Below are positions 52,301 through 60,590 of a stretch of DNA of 64,000 bases, in pieces. Source of the DNA: Rhodococcoides kyotonense (lineage in GTDB: Bacteria; Actinomycetota; Actinomycetes; Mycobacteriales; Mycobacteriaceae). The stretch is taken from assembly GCF_001645385.1 (NCBI RefSeq), contig NZ_LVHI01000015.1, positions 1 through 64,000 on the forward strand. The letters are read 5' to 3'. Each line of letters opens with the position of its first letter. The first letter of the stretch is position 1. A program made the translations under genes and the position numbers. A model generated the notes under the pieces. That model did not search any database. It saw only the letters and a program-made list of their open reading frames with translations, and was not told where the DNA came from.

Positions 52301-52852
52301 ACCCGGGTGGAAAACATGGCCTACACCGTCGACACCGACCTCGGGAAAGCCGAGCAGTCACTCGACGGCGACGAACACCGACTGGAGGTGCTCGAGACCG
52401 TCGAGCTGCCCGACTTCCCGAAAGCCATCCAGCTCAAAGACCTCTCCGACGAAGTCGCCCGCCTGCGCCGAGAAATCAAAGAAGCCGAGTCCAGTCCCGA
52501 AGCGCTCGCCCGCGAGGCAGCACGCACCGAACGAGCCACCGCGAAGGGAAGAGAACCCGGCTGGTCACTCAAGCTCAACCCCACCCCCGCCGTCGTCGAA
52601 GCACTCGGCTTCGACACCGCCGACGACGTTCGGGCGATGATGCGCACCAACGAACTCATCGCAGCCCAGGAAGCGAAAGCACAGCACAACGGGGCTTCGG
52701 GGGTAGAACAAGGCGACCCCTCGACTCGTCCCGGGAGATTCCTTGGCGCCGTGGACAACGACGCCACTGGAAAATGGCGGGTCTCCGGCACCGAGCCGGA
52801 ACCACCGGCAACCGACACGCAACCGGACCGGGGCTACGACCTCGACAGCTGA
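46334..52852 (+). CDS. Giant methylase-SNF2 helicase of the conjugative plasmid
   Basis: Up to 2172 residues. Methylase-like part: VLEPGCGSGTFITHAP near 455-470, later IGNVPFADV in place of NPPF. Helicase part: HVVGAGKTGV near 1238-1247, FVDEAHEYKN near 1396-1405, ATGTPVANSLAELW, and QKMGTGTNIQDRA with QREGRIIRQG near 1720-1765. Such proteins are common on conjugative elements and are thought to help DNA processing or establishment. GTG 46334 has CAGGAG eight bases upstream, but between about 46395 and 47010 this frame has wrong-frame third-position composition and a different gene (46398-47012) is coded there, so the N-terminal 225 residues are uncertain. Two QLDLF clamp-like motifs at residues 9-13 and 235-239 flank that stretch. 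Confidence 0.85.
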   Translation: MATPADDNQLDLFAEMKDSETHDRPDHPGPDEALSRARGTATGAEPGGSTGLPRTRERADSGADRQHEDPHAGPGAAPLRAGERSPGSVSGADGADRAGVGGGDDVRDRRGNLRPAPGEPGRLSGGRGTDIGADRARAGTDSGAPVRSGEVAQPAQLRGPAEVGAESDVPTVGGPTGEVPLLREPSAAGEDRGRSTVSDVDDAPAVSIVHEPARRADGRVRANRKVKRRNAADAQLDLFAFDADGAAPIDPASTDIGAAPLPAPRDPAVLIAESTAATDSNASITSIDSGQAVDSPGTAPDDIESAVSQPYSPSREDVEPAVDEPVVSAPVAVAPVDFRSGPQVLVPSGTKARVRANIDALRVLSTVTEQQRYATAAEQDVLARWSSWGATPQVFDPRREDWSREREELREILDDTAWSQAQRTTLNAHYTDPAIADAMWQAMIRAGFTGGRVLEPGCGSGTFITHAPASAQMVGVELDATSAAIAAALSPSAQIRAEGFEKTAVPQRSFTAAIGNVPFADVRLYDPVHNQSKHTIHNHFIVKSLALTAPGGYVAMLTSRYTLDAQNQRARRDIAALGDLVGAVRLPSNAFRRVAGTDVVTDILVLRRREDEKKMSALTTRFLGLENATALDEAGEEKAVPMNAVYTDHPDWVLGDLRVGHGMYAGDSLTVAARDDVELAAAVEETLTGIVDTAKANGLGHTASWTDTLGPTREDFERGLLAVNRSAAAEDLAVGTLRHDAQAAVIERWMHTGWEPVNTRGAKQVAEWGQLLALRDTTHAVIDSQRDTATTPGERQALREILGEQYDAYVARYGPINRFTMTVPKDLTDAQHDAALTKSIDTWRKDEGVAGDPYAGDIPEDVYSRLSDQAWINPRTPTKLQAHLGRAIRNDPTFAPVLALEQFDETTMTARKAAIFHADVLFAREVREYAESVDEAMAISLDEHARLDVDRIAELLGVERADAETEMEGKAFRTLADPERWVPASTYLSGNVRRKLADVEEIAALDPRYRVNADALAAAIPPRKTDVDVALGAPWVPIETYTQFVRETFEVPEYTDVVIERASGKWEVAVNPYRGSHEQDLKWGLVPKRGTWSTSFNFEYRPAEDRGIANAGVRSGDYEWQELLVDLLNNTTIEIGTSKEFRDSAGAPLIHDAATRAAQSKARRLAQEFGQWALHTDDARREQLLDIYNEKFNSVVAPVHSGAHLALPGLGETFNPHPHQRDAVARIIAEPTVLLDHVVGAGKTGVMLMGAMELKRLGLADKPWIVVPNHIIDQVVREAGHWYPGARILSGSAATDAEGRRLLIAQSASQDWDMVIVPQSAFSAIGVDPGTKAEYIRNQVADLDAQLDRDLSDLSIKRLEAKKARLEEKLETALDQAGKDLGLTFEASGCDYLFVDEAHEYKNLARASDVAELANEGTKRATDMDLKLRYLRSMRREEAIAKGISAEEYTERVATFATGTPVANSLAELWVMQHYLRPDLLEDAGVSEIADWGATFTDTVERVELNSSGSRLRAVTRVGEFTNVGDLIGMTSVFTDAVTRDQVPADLPVKAGGRNTDVLFTPALEVQDFIADLGFRADDADRRRPDLDNALKIAGDGRNVTLDPRAAHLDPAPPENSRAHIVASRILEVHNENRDNTYLDTAGQPHPTPGALQIVFCDRSTPKTDGSWSIYDGIRDELLAGGMEPAQIAYVHDYAKPSEKARLFEMCRTGKVTVVMGSTQKMGTGTNIQDRAIALHHVDVPWRPADLEQREGRIIRQGNQNREVRVFNYVAEKTFDTVMWQTINRKAHFIEQLKKADRSMRRVQDLDADSLAENSAMTKALATGDERYIQQIELDSQLQELQSEADSHFAEQRSIERDRDRLRREVPRARDRVAGLAAAAPTLKARRDAQQWPGITVRGQFHSTRPEAAAAITKALQGAYFSLKGEGATKSVVIAQMSGFDIEVARPATDSALYMSFSGLGSSVKTIVQSELYPKMNESDGSQHALGLLTRVENMAYTVDTDLGKAEQSLDGDEHRLEVLETVELPDFPKAIQLKDLSDEVARLRREIKEAESSPEALAREAARTERATAKGREPGWSLKLNPTPAVVEALGFDTADDVRAMMRTNELIAAQEAKAQHNGASGVEQGDPSTRPGRFLGAVDNDATGKWRVSGTEPEPPATDTQPDRGYDLDS
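46398..47012 (+). CDS. Gene nested in the 5' end of the helicase frame, 204 aa unknown
   Basis: A second frame (one base off) shows strong coding signs: in a sample of 19 codons 15 end in G or C, against 5 of 20 in the helicase frame over the same DNA. The product is a well-composed acidic, helical protein (LELHVG-type start IDPTTQDLMKLYLEHVG, then RWRNPLNCADPQKWARNLM, then KFHYFASHLLQARIEDD). GAAGGA lies 11 bases before ATG 46398. The stop at 47010 falls just where the helicase frame regains good codon use. No family recognised. It favours CTG, GAG and GCG codons, unlike its neighbours, hinting at separate origin. Confidence 0.75.
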   Translation: MIDPTTQDLMKLYLEHVGLPPELSPEDQQDFLERESERIAERIDNMKIHMQDRALRRYVQENGHPAPYLEQTGLIEQAWAEATTFVIDEEIYGQLPENLDDFPEDEEPTSVQTERELARIQVHRSDPERWRNPLNCADPQKWARNLMFQLWADRPGKFHYFASHLLQARIEDDQPYPTSTTHPLYPSFTNLLDERTAEYERTGK

Positions 52853-52907
52853 GGGCAAACCACGGTCCGCCGAACCCCTCGGGACCTCTGACTCACCATC
52901 ACACCCC

Positions 52908-52947
52908 GCGATACGGTCCGTCAAGAAGTCTTGACGGACCGTATCGC
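52908..52947. promoter_or_regulatory. 40-bp perfect inverted repeat containing the GTCAAGA/TCTTGAC core, copy 2
   Basis: Two 19-base arms around the central AG, with no mismatch: left arm 52908-52926 and right arm 52929-52947. The inner part is GTCAAGA-AG-TCTTGAC, matching the palindromes at 32863-32880 and 58636-58651 except for the two central bases. It lies 55 bases after the helicase stop and about 105 before the gene at 53053. It may be a terminator hairpin, an operator, or a protein-binding site such as a partition or nicking site. Confidence 0.8.
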
Positions 52948-53052
52948 CGTAGATTTGGAGGGGCGGTGAGCCATAACCTCGGGCTCTGCGCCCCGCAGAC
53001 ACCGGAGGTCATTTCGATCGACACAGATTGTCCACATGGCACTCTGTGACCC

Positions 53053-54285
53053 ATGGGCACGCTACCTTCGGACCGATCGCTCTCGGCCGGCAAAAGCACA
53101 CGGGGTTGGATAATTGCGGGAGTTGTCGCTGTAGTACTCGTTGTAGCCGTCGCGATTACTACATTCGTGGTGCGAGCCGATCGCGGCAATTCACTCGACC
53201 TGTCCAGCTTCCCCCGAACCCTGGCCTGCGTGTCCGTGCCGCAGGAATACCCTGCTCCCGGAATAGCCAATGTGCAGGCACCGGATCCTGTGCTTGCGCA
53301 AACGGTCCGGATGGAACACCTCGGCGCACAGCGCATCGAGGTCGTCATCAGCTTCGCTGATACTCCGCCGCCCGCCCCCAGACGGGTAGCGATGCCGGGA
53401 TATCCCGCAACTCAACTGTTCAACGAGGCCGGCAGCATGGACTTCACTGCCCTCATCTTTCCCGGCGGATTGGACGAGAGCAGAGACCCAGACAGGGACG
53501 ACAACTACAACCTGTCGATCTCCCGGGGAGAGGATGCAGAGCCTCACTTCGTCGACGGTCAATGGACGGTCACCGGAGCATCGGAATTTGGGGACGACAC
53601 CCCAGCCGAGAGCATCACCACGCCAGTAGAGTCCGCACAGGCGCTGGGCAACACCATCGCCTTCACCATCGACCTCGCTGCGTACCCGCCGCTCTCCGCG
53701 GGTTGGACACAGAACCCCGAGGTCATCGTCTACCCGAGTTCGTACGGCTACCCGTCTGCCACCAACGGCGGCGGTCTCACGCAGTACCAGCGGCAGAATT
53801 GCACCGCCGATGAGCCCAAGGCAGATAGCGTCGCCAAGCCGACAGCGCAGGATTCCCGGACACCTTCACCGGACGCTTCGACGCAATCCGACGGTCTATT
53901 CGCCGGCAGCCCCGTCTCACCAGGCGCGTGTGCCAGCACCGGGATCTGCCAATTGTCCAGTCCGAGCGGCGACTACTACTGCACGATGTCGCGAACGGGT
54001 GCATTCTGCTCACCACCACTGGGCGAACCACTGTCCACCGACACCGGTGCCCGACTCATCAAAGTGGGATCGGACGGCGAAACCGGCCTACTGCTCGACT
54101 CGGGCGGCAACTCGCACATGCAGGACCGAAACACCATGAAAGATACGACGTTTGCCTATGGCCAGACCATGACGGCCTACGGGATGACGTGCGCCTTCGA
54201 CCCCGACACCGGTGGCGCACGCTGTAGACACGACGCTTCCGGGCATGGATTCGACGTCAACACGAGAACATACGGGTTCTTCTGA
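53053..54285 (+). CDS. Membrane-anchored exported protein of unknown function
   Basis: A 410-residue protein with one membrane segment at about 19-41 and a large outside part with seven or eight cysteines, several in pairs likely to form disulphides (ACASTGICQLSSPSG-DYYC; MTCAFDPDTGGARC). A proline/serine/threonine linker at about 258-285 divides two domains. No enzyme motif. Between helicase and relaxase genes, it may be a surface factor (mating contact or exclusion), which is inference. ATG 53053. Confidence 0.75.
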   Translation: MGTLPSDRSLSAGKSTRGWIIAGVVAVVLVVAVAITTFVVRADRGNSLDLSSFPRTLACVSVPQEYPAPGIANVQAPDPVLAQTVRMEHLGAQRIEVVISFADTPPPAPRRVAMPGYPATQLFNEAGSMDFTALIFPGGLDESRDPDRDDNYNLSISRGEDAEPHFVDGQWTVTGASEFGDDTPAESITTPVESAQALGNTIAFTIDLAAYPPLSAGWTQNPEVIVYPSSYGYPSATNGGGLTQYQRQNCTADEPKADSVAKPTAQDSRTPSPDASTQSDGLFAGSPVSPGACASTGICQLSSPSGDYYCTMSRTGAFCSPPLGEPLSTDTGARLIKVGSDGETGLLLDSGGNSHMQDRNTMKDTTFAYGQTMTAYGMTCAFDPDTGGARCRHDASGHGFDVNTRTYGFF

Positions 54286-54404
54286 CACTCGGTGGAGCAG
54301 TCGGCCGAGCCCTCGATTCGATGCGCTGAGCCGCGTTTGTCCACTGCCTTCGAGCCTTGAGGCGTCGGTGGCCACCAATCCGGAGCGTGACACAACCGCG
54401 ATGC

Positions 54405-57400
54405 TTACAAGCCCTGCTCGAGGTCATGGCTTTGATTTCGTTCTATCCCCGCGTCGAGTGGTCCAAGCCCGTCACCACGGCCGGAACTCGTACCCGGCCT
54501 GACTCTCACCGGTGGAGACACCAGTGCGCGGGGACGTTGATCGCGGTCCACAGGTGGTGTCCCAACGTCGCTTTCGCGGTCCGTAATTCCGGCGATGGCC
54601 GAAGCATCAAGGCGTTGTGGAGCATCTGCCGCCGCACGAACACGGCGTTCAGCGTCTGCTTGCCGCCCACCAACCCACATCGTTCTGCGGCGACGACCGC
54701 GCTCTAGGACAGCGGTGTCGAACACCTCTGCGGCAGCGAGGTCGCCTACGCGTTGGTCGGAATCGGATGCACGCTGAACAATGGCAGCCCACTCGCTCGT
54801 CCCGGCGCCTACACGGCCAGTTGCATCACGTGCTGCCCGTTGAAGATCGCGGATCTGACGGGCCAAGCGCTCTCCCCGGAGTCGCGCTTCGGATACGGCT
54901 GGTTCCAGTGTCTTGCGGTCGCGCCGTTTCGCGCTTGCCAGGCGGTCGACGAGGGTGGTGTGTTCGATGCGTGCTGCGTCGTGTTCGGCGGTGATGCGGG
55001 CCAGTTCGGTATCAAGTTCGCGGGCGGCGGCGATCGCTGCGGCTTGTTCGTCGAGTCGGGCGTACAACTTCTCCGTGTCGGCGACCACGGTCGCCTCGAC
55101 GCGGCCTCGTCCTGCTCGGTCGACGAGTGCGTTCAGCTCTGCATCGGGTATGAGTCGAATCGGGTCCTGCAGCATCGTCGCCAGCAGGGCTGCGTCGGCG
55201 CCGGACAGCGTGTTCTCGGGATCGAGTCCCGGTTCGGTGTTCACTGTCTCCGTTTCGGCAGCGACGTCGACCGTCGCGGCCGCTGATGCCGCGTCTGGTG
55301 TTTCGAGCGCGACGTCGTCTACCTCGACGTCGTTGGTCTCGGCAGCGACATCGACGCCCTGCTCTGCCAATTCGGTGACAGGGGCGTTGATGGCAGCGCG
55401 CCGGGCGGAGTGCTCTGCACGCCAGAGCGCGCCTTCGATCTTGTCGGCTTCGGCGCGAAGCTCGGCGAGTACGCCGAGGTCGATGTCGGTGGCGGCGGCG
55501 CGTGCGGTGATGACGTCGATGTCGGTGACTTCGCCGCCGTCGAGGTCGGTCACGCGCTGGTATTCGGCGGCGGCCTCGTGGGCGCGGGTGCGGGCTGCGG
55601 CGGCGGTGCCGTCGACGAACCCGGCGCGCCAAATCTCCCAGTCCAATTCGCGTTGCGCGAGCAGGCGTGCATCTTCGTCGTCGCCGGCGTCCGCGACTGC
55701 CGCGGCGACGGCAGGGCGGACGGTGGTGTCGATGTGATGCCAAAATGCTTCCGCTTCCAGGGTGGCATCGATCCAGTCCTGTTCGGCGTCGAGCTTGGCG
55801 ATCCGGGCGGGTTTCTGCCGGTCGGCACGCTCGCGGAGGTCAAGGACGATCGGGTCGGCGAACGTGACCGACGGGCTGGTGCCGTTGTCGATCGATTCGA
55901 GCATGTCGCGGACCGCCGACTGGGCGTGCTCCAGGTCGATTCGCAATAGTCGTACGCGTTCTTCGCTACTGACCGTCGGATACGGCAGCTCGACGACCGG
56001 CGCAACAGCGACGATGTCAGCGAGCCGGTCGAGAACATCGAGAACGGCGTCCGGGTCGACATCGTCGTAACCCGGGAAACCGCTCGGCGCCGACGCGTCG
56101 TCGAATTCCGGTGGCGGCGGTGCATCGTCGTACTCGACCGGCGCATCCAAGTGGTCGAGCGATGTCTGGTAGTCGACGTCGGAGCCGTCTGGGATCGACG
56201 GCGACATCGCATCGACCGGCCCGGTATCAGCGGATGTGTTGACGGCGGGCGGGAGGTTGTCGGGGTCGGCGAACTCGGGCGGAAGTACATCGCCGGTGGT
56301 CTCCCCGATCGTCTCGTCGACGGGTGCGAGTGCTTCTTCGTCCTCGGCCGTGATCGGTTCGACGTCGGGTCCGATGTAGGTGCGGGCGGCATGGTTCTCC
56401 CGGACCAGCATTTCCGCACGCCACGTCAACGCGGTGGCCAGTTCGTGGGCGGGCAGGGTGACGCCGTGATCGACCGGGTCGATGCCGCCGTGCAGGAACT
56501 CGTACGCGGTCCCGAGCAACTCCCCGGCCGTCCACGCGTTCGGGTCGGCGGCGTCGACAGTGGCCACCAGCGAGGGCCATGCCGGGTCGGACATCACACG
56601 TACGGCGGGTCCGTAGCCGAGGATCTCGATCAACTCGCCCGTCCACGTCGGGGCGAGTTCGGTGGCGTCACCGGTACTGCTCTCGTGCGCGGCGACGGAC
56701 AGTTCCCGCGACAGCCGCCACCACAGTGCGGCAGCGGGCAGCTCGTCGGGCAGCGGTGCTGTGTGGAAGGCCTCGCGGACGAGGGTGTGGACGTCGATGC
56801 CGGCGCGGGCAGCGGCTGCGAACCGCTCGGCGAGGATCGGGAAGTACGGATCGCGGGCGATGTGCTCATCGAGTTCGTCGACGAACGGACGCCACCGTGC
56901 GACGGCGTCATTTCCGGCACCGATGACGGCGGCGACTCGAGCGTCGAGGCCGCGTTGCGCTTTCCGTGATGCGGCGGCGAGCTGATCGGGTCCGGTGGGT
57001 CGGCGGTCGATCGGGTCGACCGCATGCGCGGCCCGGAAGATCGCGAGATCCGCCAGCAGATCCAAATCGACGTCGGGGCCGCGGTCGGGGTCTGCGGTGA
57101 GGAACAGGCGTGCCCACTCCGGTGCGCTTGTCGGTGTCCACGATGCTGTGTCGGCGCGGATCGCGTCGCAGTGTGCGGTGGTGAGGTCAGCGCGGGCGGT
57201 GAGGTAGCCGCCCCACTCCGGTAGCTCGGCCAACCGGGTCGGGATGGCGGGCAGCCACGGCAACGGTCCGGTCCCAGCCGAATGCCCCGTGGTCGGGTCC
57301 AGACGCCAATCCAAAACGGCGGCTTTGTCGACAGCGGATTCGAGTTCGCGCTGGGCGACGGCGGCGCGTAACGCGGCGACGGGGTCGCGGCCGTGGGCGC

Positions 57401-60400
57401 CGATGATCGCCAAATGGCCGCGCAGCGTCGGCCATGCCGGTTCGTCCGTCAGCCCGGCGATCTCTTCTTCGGCGGCGGTGTCGATCGCGGCCGACACCTC
57501 GGGGCCGACGAGGATTTCCGATCCGGTCGCGACGGAATGGTCGTACGCGCGCGTTGCGGGGGCGAGGTTCAGGTGCGGGTCATCGGCAGCGGCGAGGGTG
57601 GAGTGCGCGGACACCTGCGCGCCGTCGCGGCGCAGGATCTCGCGTAGATCATCGACCGCGGTCGGAGGCAGCAGTCCGCGTTCGGTCATCGCGGTGTGCA
57701 GATCACCCTCGGACGCGGTGGCGAGGTAGAGGTGGTTGGCCTGACGGCCACGGGTGAGCGCGACGTACGCGAGCTGCCGAGTTTCGTCGCCGGTGGCCAC
57801 GACGTGGCAGGTGTCGGCGGTCGAGCCTTGCGCCGAGTGCACCGTTCCCGCGTAACCGAGTTCGGTCGACTCGGAGACGTAGTCCGGATCGAGGGTGACG
57901 GTGCGGCCGAGTTCGAGATGACGCACCAGCAGTGATCCATCGCGGCCGACTTTCTCGACGATCCAGCGGTCGCCGTTGCGGACCCAGTCGGTCTTCGACA
58001 GTGCGTTGCGGCGATCGTTCGACCGCGTCCGGACGGTGTCCCCGGCACTGACCTGCAGACCGTCGGCAAGGAGCGCTTCACGGCCCACACGCTTGTCGGA
58101 CGCGGCGAGGCGCTCGGTGCGGGCGCGGGTGTTGAGTTCGGCGACGAGCTCGCGGGTCGGGGCGAGCATGATCGCGTCCTTGCCGGATGCGTAGTCGGAC
58201 GCCCACGCGATGTAGGCGTCGTCGGTGGCGGTCGCGATCGACCCGACGTGCACGCGCCGGTTGTCGATGTAGAAGCCGAGCGCGGCATCGTCGCCGTCCC
58301 GCAACGCCAGCGACGCGGCACCTTCCGCCGGATCACGGAACCGCACCACCTGCGACAGCGACAACGCTCCGACGCGGTCGTGAATATCGCGCAACACACC
58401 ACCGGAGGCAACGGAGGCGAGCTGTTGATCGTCACCGATCAACCGCACCGTCGCGCCGCTCTCAGCGAGTGCACTGACGGCCTCGTCGAGATCGAGGGTG
58501 CCGGTCATCCCGGCTTCGTCGACGATGACGAGGGTGTCCGCGCCGATCTGCCTGTACCAGTCCGGAACGACGACGGGCAGACCGAGACGCAGGCGTTGGG
58601 TGACATAGACGAACTTCGCCAACGTATCCGTAGTTGTCAAGATATCTTGACGAAGCACAGAGGCGGCATCGGCGGTCGGGGCGAACCCGACAACACGGCC
58701 GCCGGCGTTCTGCCACGCCACCGTCAGCGCTTTCATCGCGGTCGTCTTGCCGGTACCGGCGGGGGCGAGCGCAAGCTGCAGTTTCGCGCCCGAGGTCGCC
58801 ATCGCGCGGACCAAGGATCGTTGTCCGGCGTTGAGATCGCGGCCGTTCGCCGACGACTCCAGCAGCGCCATCTCCACGTGCGTGTCGGCGACGGCGACGC
58901 CGTCGGTGCGCTGCGCGAGCGCGACGATCCGCGCTTCCGCGGCGAGGACTGCTTCGGTGGTGAACAGTGCTGATTCGTGGCGGGTGTGCACGTCCAAACC
59001 GTCGCGCCGGCGCATCTCCGCCGGTGCGATCTCGGCGGCCGGATCGGTGTTCGCGGCACCGGAGAGATCGACAGACATTCCCACCCCGCAGGCGATGTCG
59101 GTGACCGTCTCGACGAGCTCGTCAATCCGCGCGGTATCGGGGTTCGCTGCGCGCACTTTCCGCAGCGCTTCGGCGCGAATGTTGTGCCGCTGGTACCTCG
59201 ACCGTGACCGCGACACAGTCTCGAGGACAGCGTCTGCGGTCGTGACGGCCCACTGCATGTCGAGCTCGGCGCGTACGCGCGGCGGCTGATGCCCGGTGAT
59301 CGACGCGATCAGTTTCGACAACTTCTTCTCGGAGCCGAGGATCTCCACCGCTTCACCGCGCCAGCCGCTCCGTTGGTCGGCATGGCTACGTGGTTCGTGT
59401 TTCGCCGCACGGGTTTCCAGCGTTGCCTGTTGCGCGAGTGAGATGGCTTCGATCGCGGTCGGTTCACGGCCATGATCGGCTTGGAAAGTGCGGGCGAGTT
59501 CGGCGGTGCGGACCTTGATCGCAGCACTACGCGAGGACCAACGCTCGGCGAGACGGTCGTCCATTCCGTCGATCTCTCGCACCGGCCGCTTCGACCGATC
59601 CTCGGACGGGCGCTCGCTGAACCGCACCCCGATCCGGTCACGCAATTGCGCTTCCAACACGGTGTTGTAGACCTCGGAGGCAGGAACGTTGTTGCGGTAC
59701 AACGCAGCCCCATCGAGCGCCAACCACCGGATCGTTCCATCCGGCCCGGTAGTGGCGACCTTGTTCGAAATCGCGACGTGGGTGTGCAGGTTCGGATCTC
59801 CCGCGCGGGAGTCGCGGTGGGTGAACTGTGCGGCGATCAAACCGTTGCCGTCGACCTGCGCGACACCGCCGGTCCCGACGCGGGTGAAGCAGGCGTGCTT
59901 CTCCAAATACTCGATGGCGGCGGCGATCGCGGCTTCGTGCGCGGCCTCGATCTGCTGCGACATCTCCCGCGGCGCGACAGCCCACAACGCCGACACACTT
60001 TTCACGGGTGTGAACGTCAAGTCGAAACCCGCAACGGCAGTGGTTTTCTGCCGTCCGATCTTCGCCACCCACCCAGAAAGTTCACGCTCATCCAGCGGCG
60101 GCCGGTCGTACTCGGCGGTGAACATCCGAGTGCCGACCTCGGTGCGAATACGCGCCCGCTCATCGTCGTCGATCGCGGCGCTCCACTTCTCCCCGCGCGA
60201 AAGATTGTGGGCGACGAACGCTTCCGCGCACGCCACCCGATACGCCGTCGCACCGGAATCGATCTTGAACGCCCGACCCAACTTGCCGGCCTTCTCCGCA
60301 TCCTTCGCCGATGCTCCCTGAGCGATCGCCAACGCGAACATGACGTCGGCGTTCGGGTGCAAACCCTCACCGAACAGCGCCTTCATCTGCGCCTCCGACA

Positions 60401-60590
60401 CTTGCTGACCCGGCGCGACCGACCCCAGCTCCGCCAGACCCGACCCTGCCCACCGACCCGGGGACTCCCCCTTCTCGGAGTAGTAATCCGCCAGCGACGA
60501 CACCCCACGCTCGGTCGAATCCGCAGCCGCGACCTGCCGAGTCAGGTACTCATACCCATCCCCAGCGGTCAGCTTGTGCAGACCCATCAC
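54405..60590 (-). CDS. traA: MobF (TrwC/TraA-type) relaxase-helicase
   Basis: About 2061 residues. Relaxase: tyrosine pair in ADYYSEKG (residues 36-37), TFTPVKSVS (192-200), and the histidine triad FTHRDSRAGDPNLHTH (H258, H269, H271). Helicase: LAPAGTGKTTAM near 605-616, LVIVDEAGMTG near 685-695, and YAGTVHSAQGSTAD near 910-923, a RecD2-like pattern. The last 1000 residues are acidic and helical, with coiled-coil-like stretches, and much longer than TrwC. It nicks oriT, attaches to the 5' end and unwinds the strand. Start GTG 60590 or ATG 60587, divergent from the gene at 60793 with the candidate oriT between. The palindrome at 58636 lies within its coding sequence. Confidence 0.92.
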   Translation of the reverse strand: MMGLHKLTAGDGYEYLTRQVAAADSTERGVSSLADYYSEKGESPGRWAGSGLAELGSVAPGQQVSEAQMKALFGEGLHPNADVMFALAIAQGASAKDAEKAGKLGRAFKIDSGATAYRVACAEAFVAHNLSRGEKWSAAIDDDERARIRTEVGTRMFTAEYDRPPLDERELSGWVAKIGRQKTTAVAGFDLTFTPVKSVSALWAVAPREMSQQIEAAHEAAIAAAIEYLEKHACFTRVGTGGVAQVDGNGLIAAQFTHRDSRAGDPNLHTHVAISNKVATTGPDGTIRWLALDGAALYRNNVPASEVYNTVLEAQLRDRIGVRFSERPSEDRSKRPVREIDGMDDRLAERWSSRSAAIKVRTAELARTFQADHGREPTAIEAISLAQQATLETRAAKHEPRSHADQRSGWRGEAVEILGSEKKLSKLIASITGHQPPRVRAELDMQWAVTTADAVLETVSRSRSRYQRHNIRAEALRKVRAANPDTARIDELVETVTDIACGVGMSVDLSGAANTDPAAEIAPAEMRRRDGLDVHTRHESALFTTEAVLAAEARIVALAQRTDGVAVADTHVEMALLESSANGRDLNAGQRSLVRAMATSGAKLQLALAPAGTGKTTAMKALTVAWQNAGGRVVGFAPTADAASVLRQDILTTTDTLAKFVYVTQRLRLGLPVVVPDWYRQIGADTLVIVDEAGMTGTLDLDEAVSALAESGATVRLIGDDQQLASVASGGVLRDIHDRVGALSLSQVVRFRDPAEGAASLALRDGDDAALGFYIDNRRVHVGSIATATDDAYIAWASDYASGKDAIMLAPTRELVAELNTRARTERLAASDKRVGREALLADGLQVSAGDTVRTRSNDRRNALSKTDWVRNGDRWIVEKVGRDGSLLVRHLELGRTVTLDPDYVSESTELGYAGTVHSAQGSTADTCHVVATGDETRQLAYVALTRGRQANHLYLATASEGDLHTAMTERGLLPPTAVDDLREILRRDGAQVSAHSTLAAADDPHLNLAPATRAYDHSVATGSEILVGPEVSAAIDTAAEEEIAGLTDEPAWPTLRGHLAIIGAHGRDPVAALRAAVAQRELESAVDKAAVLDWRLDPTTGHSAGTGPLPWLPAIPTRLAELPEWGGYLTARADLTTAHCDAIRADTASWTPTSAPEWARLFLTADPDRGPDVDLDLLADLAIFRAAHAVDPIDRRPTGPDQLAAASRKAQRGLDARVAAVIGAGNDAVARWRPFVDELDEHIARDPYFPILAERFAAAARAGIDVHTLVREAFHTAPLPDELPAAALWWRLSRELSVAAHESSTGDATELAPTWTGELIEILGYGPAVRVMSDPAWPSLVATVDAADPNAWTAGELLGTAYEFLHGGIDPVDHGVTLPAHELATALTWRAEMLVRENHAARTYIGPDVEPITAEDEEALAPVDETIGETTGDVLPPEFADPDNLPPAVNTSADTGPVDAMSPSIPDGSDVDYQTSLDHLDAPVEYDDAPPPPEFDDASAPSGFPGYDDVDPDAVLDVLDRLADIVAVAPVVELPYPTVSSEERVRLLRIDLEHAQSAVRDMLESIDNGTSPSVTFADPIVLDLRERADRQKPARIAKLDAEQDWIDATLEAEAFWHHIDTTVRPAVAAAVADAGDDEDARLLAQRELDWEIWRAGFVDGTAAAARTRAHEAAAEYQRVTDLDGGEVTDIDVITARAAATDIDLGVLAELRAEADKIEGALWRAEHSARRAAINAPVTELAEQGVDVAAETNDVEVDDVALETPDAASAAATVDVAAETETVNTEPGLDPENTLSGADAALLATMLQDPIRLIPDAELNALVDRAGRGRVEATVVADTEKLYARLDEQAAAIAAARELDTELARITAEHDAARIEHTTLVDRLASAKRRDRKTLEPAVSEARLRGERLARQIRDLQRAARDATGRVGAGTSEWAAIVQRASDSDQRVGDLAAAEVFDTAVLERGRRRRTMWVGGRQADAERRVRAAADAPQRLDASAIAGITDRESDVGTPPVDRDQRPRALVSPPVRVRPGTSSGRGDGLGPLDAGIERNQSHDLEQGL
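58636..58651. promoter_or_regulatory. Palindrome GTCAAGA-TA-TCTTGAC, copy 3, inside the relaxase gene
   Basis: A perfect 16-bp palindrome identical to the core at 32864-32879. On the coding strand it encodes part of LRQDILTT, shortly after the first helicase motif of the relaxase. An intragenic copy is unusual for a simple promoter operator and suits a ParB/KorB-like or nucleoid-type binding site. Confidence 0.65.
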
